From Mangifera indica (Eukaryota; Streptophyta; Magnoliopsida; Sapindales; Anacardiaceae), in assembly GCF_011075055.1 (NCBI RefSeq), contig NC_058145.1:2926887-2990886 (forward strand): a stretch of DNA of 64,000 nt. Direction: 5' to 3'. Shown here one piece after another: positions 21,614 through 32,221 of the stretch; the stretch's first letter is position 1; each line of letters starts with the position of its first letter. Under the pieces are notes generated by a model, which was given only the letters and a program-made list of their open reading frames with translations, ran no database searches and was not told where the DNA came from. Made by a program: the position numbers and the translations under genes.

Positions 21614-23807
21614 TTTTCAAAATAAGTTATTTAGATGGGCGAAGACGCGAAGTTGAACAAGAACACGAGTTTAAGGTTTCAAAAATAAGACAACTGAATG
21701 AATTGCAATTTTTTATTAACATTTGACATGTGCAAAATGAGTTGATACGGCAGCAGTTACCAGTTTCCAGGTGTATTTGTTCACCTAGAAAGCATGGTCT
21801 TAATTTTTAGCATGTTTTCAATATAAGAAAACCAATATTATGAACAATCAAATGCGTAGATAGATGGGGTTTTTAAATCTAAATGATCTATCTTTGCGTT
21901 TTAGAAGGAAATATTTATATAATTAAGACAAAATCATATGACAAGTATTATACGGTGTTCTCTTGCCCGTAAAGTGTCTTTTAAAAACACATCTTCTCAA
22001 GAATACATGTCTCAAGCAATCATGACCAACAAGTAACTACAAGACTAAAAATTGAAGAGCATCCCCTTATCCCCTTATCCATTATACGACAAGAAATATG
22101 GATAAGTTTTTCGACTCATAATAGTAAGAAGACGTCCACTTAATAGTAAATCAGTTCAAAATTTACTAAAAAGATAATTTTATTCTCTTATTATAAGGGG
22201 AAACTCTCTCTCACAATAGAGATATTTTCGTTATTTAAAATATATCATTTCAATTTAATTATAATTATATCGAAATTAAAATTATATTTAAATTAGGAAT
22301 CTCTAATTCTCCTATTTGAATACAATTTCTTCTAAGGACCGTTGAGAAAGAGAGAGAATAAAAAAGGAACTAAAGAGATTCATAGATATACTACTTCATA
22401 TATACATTTTTTTTAATATATAAACATTTTGACCATCAAACTGGATTATGTTAAAATTATATATCTTAATTATTTTCTTACTTATTTATCAATTATGCAT
22501 AAGCAGTAGACACGAGGGTCTCTTTAATAACTTATATAAAATTCAAAATTAAGTACTTCAATTTACGACGACAAATCTTCATTTACATTGAATAGGCAAG
22601 CTATGGATAAAAACAAAGGAAAAAGAAAAGACAATAAAAAACACATTAAAACAATTAAATGGTGAGATTAAAGAAGTTATGTTGGCAAACAAATGAACCA
22701 ATTTTTGAATTAATTTTTCATCTTTCCATGACTGATATCAACCATAATTATCAATTACATTGAATACACTATATAAATTGACACTAGTTAATAAATACAA
22801 GAACGATAAAAAAATGATATAGAAATTAAATGGGTATGATATGGCAAACGATATAGTAAATAGTAAAAAATATGTTTTTAAAAAAAATTCATAAAATTTG
22901 CATACGAAAAAAATATTAAATGTGTATAAATAAATTTAATACAACACATCATCAATAATATATATTTAAAAATATAACAATATCAATAATAATTTTAACA
23001 CTTTTTACGAATCTCTCAATAAAAATTAATATAATAATTCAAATATAAAGTATTTAATTAACTATTAAAGTTAATATAATATAATATATAATCAAAATTC
23101 AAACTATTGTCTTAAAACTCTTAATAAAGACTCTGTGGAGACCTAAACACAAGATACATATCCACAATATTAAAATTATTACAAAATTAATATAAATGAA
23201 TTCCAAATTGATGTCAAACATGCATATATGATAGATAAAATAACCTAAAGTGCATTGTGTTATGCACTTCAAGTGTTTGAGTGTTTATGTGGAGCATGAA
23301 TTTTTGTATATGAGAGGGAGAGTGGGAAATCAGGGATTAAGAATAAAAAAGTTGGTTTTTTTTAAATGGCCATGATATTATCGCAAAAAAAATGAAAATG
23401 AAAGGGATAATCTTGTACTCTAAACTTAGTTAAAAATTAAAAAATATGGCATATATTAAATACCATTGAATAATTCACGTTTAATATAGGAAGAGTGTAA
23501 AATACGGGTTTAATATGTTTTAGGTTTAAAAATTTTTTTCAACATATTTAATATACGAATTAAACGAGAACGCAAATTAAATACAAATAATATATATTTT
23601 TAATAATTAGGAAATTGTCAATATTTGTAAAGAGGTATATTCTTCGTTTTGTTTAGTCAACTTAAGCCCAACTCAGTTATCAAGAAGCAATAAAGCCCAA
23701 AACAGGAGTGGACAAGATTAGCCCTGCCCAGTTAGGTCATATACTGTTGAATTTTCTTTTCAATTTCATATTTATAAAGTTACCTGTTATCTAGTTTTTC
23801 AATACTC
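21614..23807. other. AT-rich intergenic DNA
   Basis: No gene, element end or RNA recognised, apart from patches similar to the AT-rich repeats elsewhere in the window. Confidence 0.45.
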
Positions 23808-23965
23808 CTATATATAATTTTGTATGTAAATAATGATATATTATCATATGATTAGATATTATTTTATTTTTTATTTTCAGTTATTCAATCACATGATGAT
23901 AATTCATTATTTGTACATAAAGTTGTGCATAAAAATTATGCACAGAAATTATACACATAACACTA
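23808..23965. mobile_element. Family B foldback MITE
   Basis: Left CTATATATAATTTTGTATGT and right ATTATACACATAACACTACT, inverted around TATGATTAGATATTATTTTA. It lies just left of the Tourist-like element. Confidence 0.5.
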
Positions 23966-23984
23966 CTCATAGTTTTCACCTTTA

Positions 23985-24474
23985 GGGTACCTTTGGTTTG
24001 AATAATATTTTATCATGAAAATTGAAAGAGTAACCTTGAAGATAGATTATGAAGAAGATTACTAGATATAATGATTACTATGTTTGATAAAATTTGATAG
24101 ATACAAATAATTATTATATTTGGTTAGAGATAATAAGATAATACAAATATATTATTTTACTTAAATGTCTTTGATATAATTATTCTAAAATATTTTTTAT
24201 GTTACTTGTTATATTAATTGAAAATAAAGTTATTTTAATTCAAAAAAACTAATAAATAAAAATATAACTATAATAAAATTCAGATTTCTTCGATAATCTT
24301 GTAATATCTAAAATGAGAGTAGTAATAAAATTACTTCTTATATTACCAACAAAGTCACTATTGGTATAGAAGATCATCAAAATATTTTATTATTTATAAA
24401 CTAAATAAAGTAATGTAAACAATAAAAGATAGATTAATAGAGTAATCTTTATTTACCTTCAACCAAACACATCC
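23985..24474. mobile_element. Tourist-like (PIF/Harbinger) MITE
   Basis: Ends GGGTACCTTTGGTTTGAA and TTCAACCAAACACATCC are inverted and flanked by the 3-bp duplication TTA (23982-23984 and 24475-24477). A TTA/TAA duplication with a GGGTGTGTTTGGTT-like end is the hallmark of Tourist MITEs (established knowledge). No coding capacity. Confidence 0.7.
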
Positions 24475-24824
24475 TTATGATGGTAAAATATTACCTTTTT
24501 GGCATTTTTTCTGTATCTCAAGTTTCAGACATAGAAAATTAGAATTAATAATTTTCAATATTATCTATTAATTTAACACAATACAATACTAAAAAATCAA
24601 ATTAGGGTTGAGTTCTTTCAGACACAAATTTTGATTCGGGTCAACTTAACATGACTCAAAACTAAATTAGGTCATATTAATGTTGACACGATAATATCTT
24701 GAATTGATTCGAATATTTAGAGAATGTTAATATAGTAAAATTTATTAAAGACATATTAAAAAAAACATTGAAAGACAAGTATTAACTGTTGATGAAATTC
24801 TTATATATCATATAAAGTTGTATC

Positions 24825-25144
24825 TGTTATAAAGCCAGGTGGCTTTCCACCAAATTAAGTCAAGAAAAAGTGGTGGGAAGGCGTTTATTTATGAGAAGAA
24901 AATTTGGCTAAAGTAATGTGAATGCGTTAATAATATTGGAAACTTGGCTTAGAAGGAAGCCACTTTTGCTGACTGGAGGGGCGGCAATTCTCCTATAAAT
25001 ACCCCCCCTCTCTTCATGTAATGTACATAATATTTCTCTTCTCTTCTCTGCATCCGGTTCTATAAAATTATTCTCTCAAATTGCTTTCTCTCTTTTCTCA
25101 ATTCTTCATTAATCATTTTATATTTGTGTATTAAATTCATAACA
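24825..25144 (+). repeat. 5' LTR of the Copia element
   Basis: Carries a promoter-like TCCTATAAATACC near 24990, followed by CT-rich leader text. It differs from the 3' LTR only at GCGTTTA/GCATTTA and TGCGTTAA/TGCATTAA. The internal sequence right after it (TATTATCAGCACGATC) is at most a weak primer-binding site. Confidence 0.93.
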
Positions 25145-25300
25145 TATTATCAGCACGATCAGCTCAGGTATATTATATCTTTATATTATACCGTTATGCT
25201 GCTTAAATATTATAAATACGGATATCCCAGTTGTGATGTCCCAATTGACTTTTAATTTATGTTATATTTCTGTTTAATTTTTCTTTATAATTATACAATG

Positions 25301-26539
25301 TTTGCAACCCGAAGTTTGCAAAATTGTAAATCTGGACCTGAAGTCCTGAAACTCTTGAATCTAGACCTGAAGTCTGAAATATCATAAATCTGAACCTGAA
25401 GTTCTGAATCTTATTTGTAACTTAAAGTTTACAAAATTATGAATTTGGACCTGCAGTCCTGAATATCATGAATCTGGATCTGAAATCCTGAATATCGTTC
25501 GTAACCCGAAGTTTACGAAATTATAAATTTGTGACCTGAAGTCATAAATATTATTTGTAACCTGAAGTTTACAAAACCAAGAATCTGGACCAGAAGTCCT
25601 GATATTATTTAAATATTTATTTTTATTGTATTCCATTTATTTAAATATTTATTTATTCGCATATTTATTTATTTGAATCTTTATTTTTATTTATATCCGA
25701 TTTACAACCTGAAGTTTGTAAAATCGTGAAAAAAAAAAATCATATATATGGGCCCGAAGTCCCGAGTTTTACGATTTACAACTTGAAGTTTGTAAAATCA
25801 TGAGAATACATGTTTATGGGCCGGAAGTCCCTAGTTTCATAAATATGGGCCGGAAGTCCTCAGTTTCATCAAAGTCTTTATTTTAATAATGATATCACCT
25901 TTGCAACCTGAAGTTTGCATAAAGTGTGAAAAATATGGACTTGAAGTCCAAAACATAATCAGAATACGTATTATAATATTCTGAAAACTAATTACAAAAC
26001 CAGAAGTTTTGTATATATGGGATAATATATGGACCTGAAGCTTCCAAAATTAATTTCAATATTTCTCCTATAAAATCAGCTGTTTTGTACGTATGAGATA
26101 ATATTTGAACCTGAAGTTTCAAAGATTAACTCATATATATTGTTTACAAAACCAGAAGTTTTGTAAATATGACAATAATTGAACTTGAAGTTCCTAAAAT
26201 TAGATGGATAATATTAAATGGGCTTTTTACATGAGTCTCTACCTAAAATTTGTAAGCCTTGAAAAACTAACTAAAATATCCCAGAAGGAAAAATACGAGG
26301 CTATTATTTTTTTGGCATCATATCCCTGAAGGATTGCAAGCCGAAATATGAATACAATGACCCTATATTTAGTATAAATCTGTAATATTCAGAATTTTTT
26401 TCTGAATGTGGAAGATAAAATATTCCCCACATTTTATTTTTGCTCCTGTAGTAGCAATATCAGAAAAGAAATTCTGAATTAATTATTTTTTTTCGTTATA
26501 CATCGTTCCCTGAAGTGAACGCAACTACCAGAAGTAGTT
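25301..26539 (+). repeat. Array of more than 20 short hairpins with a fixed loop and varying complementary arms
   Basis: Seen directly: units of the form arm-AC-CTGAA-GT-arm' or arm-AC-CAGAA-GT-arm'. Examples are TTTGCAA/TTGCAAA (25301-25322), GGAC/GTCC (25334-25346), AGAC/GTCT (25363-25375), GAAC/GTTC (25392-25404), TTTGTAA/TTACAAA (25414-25435), GGAT/ATCC (25476-25488), TTCGTAA/TTACGAA (25498-25519), TTTACAA/TTGTAAA (25701-25722 and 25775-25796), TACAAAAC/GTTTTGTA (25993-26013), TTTACAAAAC/GTTTTGTAAA (26143-26167), CGTTC/GAACG (26504-26521) and AACTAC/GTAGTT (26523-26539). Long-stem and short-stem types roughly alternate. The array lies where gag is expected, before the protease frame. It could fold in the genomic RNA; its role is unknown. 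Confidence 0.85.
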
Positions 26540-26693
26540 ATTATGAATATGAAATGCCCAAAATTTTTATAATTAAATCCATCTATATATTTATTTTTGA
26601 GTCATGCATATTATTTTGTATTTTATTGTCATGTTCTCTTCCTTTCAATATTTTGTATACGTTATAACTAACGTAATTTTTAAATGAAAGGAA

Positions 26694-28409
26694 ATGGAGT
26701 CCAAAATTGAAGCGTTAACTTCAAAAGCTGATGTGGGAGACATATGTTTGGTGGATAGTGCAACAACGCACACAATTCTTAAGGAAAAGAAATTTTTCTT
26801 ATCTTTAGCATTAATTGAAGCTAAAGTAACCACCATATCAAGATCAATTGATCTGATAGAAGGCTCCGGAAGAGCCACAATTATGTTAAATAATGGGACC
26901 AAATTAAGCATCAATGATGCATTATATTCAAGTAGATCCAGAAGAAATCTACTGAGTTTTAAAGATATAAGAAAAAATGGTTATCATCTTGAAACCATGA
27001 GTAAAAATGGTGTAGAATTCATCTGTATAAGTAGTAATGCCTCCGGAAGAAGGCTTATACTAGAAAAATTGTCTGCTTTATCATCTGGATTGTATTATAC
27101 AACCAAAAAGGCAATTGAAACCTACGCAGTATCGAACCAGAAGTTCGTTGATCCAAAAGCATTTACGCTTTGGCATGATCGTTTAGGCCACCCAGGATCT
27201 ACAATGATGCGTAGAATTATTGAAAATTCACATGGACATACATTACAGAATCATAAAATTTTATTGTCTAGTGAACAATTTTGCACCGCCTGTACTCAAG
27301 GTAAATTAGTAATAAGACCATCTCCCTTCAAAATTGGAGGTGAATCCCCATCATTCCTGCAAAGGATTCAAGGGGATATATGTGGACCCATTCACCCACC
27401 AAGTGGGCCATTTCGTTATTTTATGGCCTTAATTGATGCATCTGCACGATGGTCTCATGTTTGTTTATTGCCTACTCGAAATGTTGCATTTGCTAAACTG
27501 TTAGCACAAATTATCAAATTAAAAGCACATTTCGCAGATTATTCGATTAAGTCAATACGACTAGATAATGCTGGTGAATTTACATCCAAAACATTTGATG
27601 ATTATTGCATGTCTATGGGGATTGAGGTTGAACATCCAGTCCCGCATGTCCACACACAGAATGGATTAACTGAGTCTCTTATCAAAAGACTCCAGGTAAT
27701 TGCACGTACTTTATTATTAAAAAGTCAATTACCTACTTCTATGTGGGGACATGCTATATTACATGTTGCAGCGTTAATTCGCTTGCGACCTTCTTCTTAT
27801 CATCAATATTCTCCCCTATAATTGGTTCTTGGTCACCAACCTGATGTATCTCATTTGAGAATTTTTGGTTGTGTTGTATATGTCCCTATTGCGTCCCCTC
27901 AACGTACAAAAATGGGACCCCAACGTCGTTTGGGAATATATGTTGGATATAATTCACCATCCATTATCAGGTACCTAGAACCATTAACAGGTGATCTTTT
28001 TACTGCACGATTTACAGATTGTCACTTTGATGAGACAACTTTCCCATCTTTAGGGGAAAAGAAAATGCCTCCTGAAGTTAGGCATGAACTTGCTTGGTAT
28101 GTACCTACCATGTCTCATTTAGATCCTCGCACATCCCAAAGTGAAACTGAAGTGCAAAGGATAGTGCGATTACAAATTATTGCCAACCAAATGCCTGATG
28201 CATTTGTTGATACAGCAAAAGTGACAAGATCACATGTTCCAGCTGCTAATACACCAGCAAGAATCAATGTGACTGCTGAACAGTCTATTCGAGCCGTGAC
28301 TGATCCATCTACCTCACGCCAGAAGCATGGTAGACCTGTTGGATCGAAAGACACTGTTCCTCGAAAAAGAAAGGCAATCAAACAAATATTCCTCCAGAAG
28401 AGGTTATAG
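26694..28409 (+). pseudogene. Copia pol, first part: protease and integrase, with an internal stop
   Basis: The frame starts in the aspartic protease (active-site block DSATTHTI at about residue 22). It continues through the integrase zinc-binding region (LWHDRLGHPG then CTAC) and the DDE core (GDICGP, RLDNAGEF, NGLTESLIKR), then the IFGC..P..R..G.YVGY segment typical of Copia integrase C-termini. A TAA at 27819-27821 interrupts the frame, which then continues in the same frame to 28409. Between about 28360 and 28380, in an A-rich tract, the coding frame shifts relative to the downstream RT part. The ATG at 26694 is simply the first one; no gag precedes it. The text GRPVGSKD..PRKRK near the end is a basic stretch often seen before Copia RT. 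Confidence 0.9.
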
Positions 28410-30247
28410 TCCCTGAAGAGACTCAAGCCCCTGAAGTGGCACAAGCCCCTGAAGTGGCACAAACCCCTGAAGTGGTACAAAATCCTGAAGAACAGGAAAA
28501 TGAGAATATTGAAATATCTTTAAATTATGTTCATACACAAGAAATGTGGAATCGTGAAACAATTATAATTGATGATATATTCTCATTTGCAGTAGCTACT
28601 GAAATTCTGAATGATGATGATTTTGAACCACGTACTGTGGCTGAGTGCAAACAAAGACATGATTGGCCTAAATGGGAAGAAGCAATTCAAACAGAATTAG
28701 CTTCCCTAGCAAAACGTCAAGTGTTTGGGCCTGTAGTTCCAACACCTCAAGACGTACAACCCGTTGGATATAAATGGGTATTTGTGAGAAAAAGAAATGA
28801 GAAAAATGAAATTGCTAGATATAAAGTCATGCTTGTAGCCCAAGGCTTTTCCCAAAGGCCTGGGATAGACTTTGATGAAACATATGCACCTGTGATGGAT
28901 ATAATTACATTCAGATATTTAATCAGTTTAACAGTCTCTGAAGGACTGGATATGCGTCTAATGGATGTAGTTACTGCTTATTTATATGGAAATTTGGACA
29001 CTGAAATTTACATGAAACTCCCTGAAGGATACAAATTGCCTGAAGCAAAAAGTGTCAATTCAAGAGGCTTGTACTCAATTAAATTACAACGATCATTGTA
29101 CGGATTAAAACAATCCGGACGTATGTGGTACAATCGTCTCAGTGAATATTTGAAAAAAGAGGGTTATGTGAATGACCCTATATGCCCATGTGTCTTTATC
29201 AGAAGGTCAGAATCGGGATTTGCTATTGTAGCAATTTATGTTGATGACATGAATTTAATTGGGACTCTTGAAGAGCTCTCAAAAACTGCTGAATATCTGA
29301 AAAAAGAATTTGAAATGAAAGATTTGGGGAAAACAAAATATTGTCTCGGCCTGCAGATCGAGCACAATTCAAATGGAATACTTATCCATCAATCAGCGTA
29401 TATTGAAAAATTATTAAAACGCTTTAATATGGATAAGGCTTATCCTTTGAGTACCCCAATGGTTGTTCGGTCTCTTGATCCAAAAAAGGACCCATTTCAT
29501 CCTAAAGAAGAAAATGAAAAGATACTTGGTCCTGAAGTACCATATCTTAATGTCATTGGAGCCTTATTATATTTGGCCCAATGCACGAGATCGGATATAT
29601 CCTTCGCAGTTAATTTATTGGCCCGATTTAGCTCTGCACCAACCCGTCGTCACTGGAACGGAATCAAACATATACTCCGTTACTTATGTGGAACTAGAGA
29701 TTTGGGATTACTCTATTCTGTCAAATCCCCTAAAAATCCGAGTTTGGTTGGATATGCAGATGCTGGTTATCTTTCTGACCCTCATAAGGCCCGTTCACAA
29801 ACGGGATATGTTTTTACTTATAATGACACAGCTATATCATGGCGCTCCACCAAGCAGACCTTGGTTGCAACTTCTTCAAATCATTCAGAAATTTTAGCTC
29901 TCCATGAAGCCAGCCGAGAATGTATATGGTTACGGTCTGTCATCCATCATATTCAGAATGCATGCAGTCTTCCTTCTACAACAGACACTCCTTCCATATT
30001 ATATGAAGACAATGCAGCATGTATAGCCCAAATTAGAGGTGGGTACATCAAAGGAGACAGAACCAAACATATCTCACCGAAGTTCTTTTACACTCATGAG
30101 CTCCAGCAGAATAAAAAGATTGATGTCAAACAAATCAGATCTAGTGAAAATCTTGCAGATTTGTTCACTAAGACACTACCGACATCAACATTTGAGAAGT
30201 TAGTGTATAATATCGGTATGCGGCGGCTCAACAAGCAACCAAGTTAA
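28376..30247 (+). pseudogene. Copia pol, second part: reverse transcriptase and RNase H
   Basis: The open frame runs from the frameshift near 28376 (first ATG at 28436) to the stop at 30247. Early it has four tandem PEVAQ-like units from repeated CCCTGAAGTGGCACAA text. The RT follows: KWVFVRKRNEKNEIARYK, the AQGFSQRPGIDFDETYAPV block, SLYGLKQSGRMWYNRL and the catalytic YVDD. RNase H shows GYADAGYLSDPHKARSQTGYVF, ALHEASRE and YEDNAACIAQ. It ends KTLPTSTFEKLVYNIGMRRL, the normal Copia C-terminus. By itself this half is intact. Being out of frame with the first half, it would be made only after frameshift correction or rearrangement. Confidence 0.92.
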
Positions 30248-30261
30248 TCCTATTATAAAGA

Positions 30262-30300
30262 GGGGGAGCGTTCATCAGGGGGAGCATTCATCAGGCAAAA
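30262..30300 (+). promoter_or_regulatory. Duplicated polypurine-tract-like motifs after pol
   Basis: AGAGGGGGAGCGTTCATC and AGGGGGAGCATTCATC follow each other directly after the pol stop codon, about 240 bp before the real polypurine tract. They share the core GGGGGAGC and form a near-perfect tandem pair. Confidence 0.55.
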
Positions 30301-30528
30301 TTTTGAAGGTTATCCAATATTGGACAAAAGGTGCACTGTACTCTTTTTTCCTTCACTAGGTTTTGTCCCACTGAGTTTTCCTAGTAAGGTTTTTAATGAG
30401 GCAGTTTAAGCACGTCCAATGCCAACTTACAGGACATTTAATAATTATGTTCCTTTGCTTTGGTTTTTATCCCACTGGGTTTTTCCTTAGCAAGGTTAAT
30501 ATAATTATCTGTAAGTGGTGGAAATCCA

Positions 30529-30536
30529 AGGGGGAG
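30529..30536 (+). promoter_or_regulatory. Polypurine tract for plus-strand priming
   Basis: AGGGGGAG immediately precedes the TG of the 3' LTR, as expected for the plus-strand primer of an LTR retrotransposon. Confidence 0.85.
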
Positions 30537-30856
30537 TGTTATAAAGCCAGGTGGCTTTCCACCAAATTAAGTCAAGAAAAAGTGGTGGGAAGGCATTTAT
30601 TTATGAGAAGAAAATTTGGCTAAAGTAATGTGAATGCATTAATAATATTGGAAACTTGGCTTAGAAGGAAGCCACTTTTGCTGACTGGAGGGGCGGCAAT
30701 TCTCCTATAAATACCCCCCCTCTCTTCATGTAATGTACATAATATTTCTCTTCTCTTCTCTGCATCCGGTTCTATAAAATTATTCTCTCAAATTGCTTTC
30801 TCTCTTTTCTCAATTCTTCATTAATCATTTTATATTTGTGTATTAAATTCATAACA
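30537..30856 (+). repeat. 3' LTR of the Copia element
   Basis: 320 bp, same length as the 5' LTR and differing from it by two CG-to-CA changes. It is followed by the target duplication GTATC. Confidence 0.93.
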
Positions 30857-30885
30857 GTATCTCTATATTATTGTAATTATTAAAA

Positions 30886-31532
30886 GGCCAAAGGACTATT
30901 TCCCACCCAAATTATGCTGAATTCTCAAAGTTCCCCTCGTTAACTTTGAAAATCTCTTTTACTCACTCATGGGCCGTTAAACTTAACTGACTCTGTTGGT
31001 CATATTATTCTCCCCCCCCCCCCCCCCCAAACCCTAAAAACTCACACTTTCCCTCTAACCCAAGTTTTCAAAAATTGCATTTTCCCCCCTAGGGTTTCCA
31101 AATTTCAGATCTAATTTTTTCGTCTTCGTTCAGAGACGAAGACACGTCGTCCTCGTCGACGACGACGCCTAAGAGGGGAAGACGTCGCATGGTCGGAAAT
31201 AGGAGACGCCAGGGAGGAAGATACGTCACCTGGAGATCGTCGGTTGTTGTTGGAAAATTCAATCCTAAAGTTTGGAAACCCTAGGGGCGAAAATGTTTGT
31301 TTTTTGAAAACTTGGATTGGTAGAAAATTGTTAGTTGTTAGGGTTTGGAGGTAAAAAAAAAATTAAATTTAAGTTTATTTTTAATATTACAGATAAAATA
31401 ATTATTTTACCTTTAAATCCGTCAACCTGACTTTTTTTTAACAGCCCATAGGTAAGTAAATGGGCTTTTCAAAGTTAACAGGTGGGAATTTGCAGAAAAA
31501 ATATACCTTGGGTGGGAAATAGTCCTTTGGCC
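30886..31532. mobile_element. Family A element, copy A7
   Basis: Near-perfect inverted ends GGCCAAAGGACTATTTCCCA and TGGGAAATAGTCCTTTGGCC, and a perfect 9-bp duplication TTATTAAAA (30877-30885 and 31533-31541). A run of 17 C lies at 31012-31028. The core has GTCTTCGT/ACGAAGAC (31122-31143) and more GTCGTC/GACGAC palindromic text. This copy best shows the family ends. It lies 24 bp beyond the Copia target duplication. Confidence 0.9.
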
Positions 31533-31559
31533 TTATTAAAATTATTTTGTGTTTATTTG

Positions 31560-32212
31560 CAAATTTTATTTTATTTTTCAATAATAAGAGTATGACTTTG
31601 TTATCTAGATTATTAACATATTTTAAAGTATCTTGATATGTAATTTTTTAAATATTAGTAAACAGGAGAAAAGTGTTATATTGTATATTTTATTAATAAT
31701 AGATACGGATAAATTGGAAAAGAAATTAAAATACTAAAAATACTTAAAAAAATAGAACAAATATATTATTTTAAATTAACATGAATTATATTAAATGAAC
31801 TCAAATATAGATCAGATTAGGTTAAGACTAGAAATTTTTTATATGATTCAAGAGTTTTTTACTTAAAATCCAAATTAATAAGATATAAACATTATCGAAT
31901 GACACATATTGACTCGGCTCCTTAGAATTGCATAAACACTGTGTGAAACAAGTACATGGAAGGAATAAGTCAACCTAGCAGAGATTAAATTAATACCTTC
32001 AACGTTCTATGCTATCTTTTCTGCTAAGATACGATCAGTCTGAACAGAACCCAATTTTTGAAATATTTACTTCTTGTTTCTATGAAATTTCATTATTCAA
32101 CAATGAAGAGATGACAAATTAAACGTATAATGCAAACTATAAATCACATGGATTCTTATGACTTTAGGTGTCGTTTGGACTTTGGAGATTTGAGTGTTAG
32201 CAGAACATGGCT
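31560..32212. other. Intergenic, nothing recognised
   Basis: AT-rich stretch between two family A elements with no supported feature. Confidence 0.5.
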
Positions 32213-32221
32213 TTTTACTTT

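Larger units (their letters stand above)
24825..30856 (+). mobile_element. Ty1/Copia LTR retrotransposon, complete ends, no recognisable gag
   Basis: Two 320-bp LTRs (24825-25144 and 30537-30856) begin TGTTATAAAG and end TTCATAACA, and are flanked by the 5-bp duplication GTATC (24820-24824, 30857-30861). The internal order protease, integrase, reverse transcriptase, RNase H is the Copia order. The LTRs differ at two positions by my reading, both CG in the left and CA in the right LTR, so insertion was recent (about 0.2 million years at a commonly assumed 1.3e-8 per site per year, which is an assumption). Between the left LTR and protease there is no gag-like frame, only a hairpin array (25301-26539). 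The pol frame has one in-frame stop and one frameshift, so this copy should be unable to move by itself. Confidence 0.93.

Noticed and set aside
25145..25165. Primer-binding site after the 5' LTR
   Set aside because: TATTATCAGCACGATC matches initiator tRNA-Met complement only over a few bases, so I did not list it as a feature.
26645..26914. Minus-strand open frame over the Copia protease region
   Set aside because: It is the complement shadow of the pol frame and has no domain text of its own.
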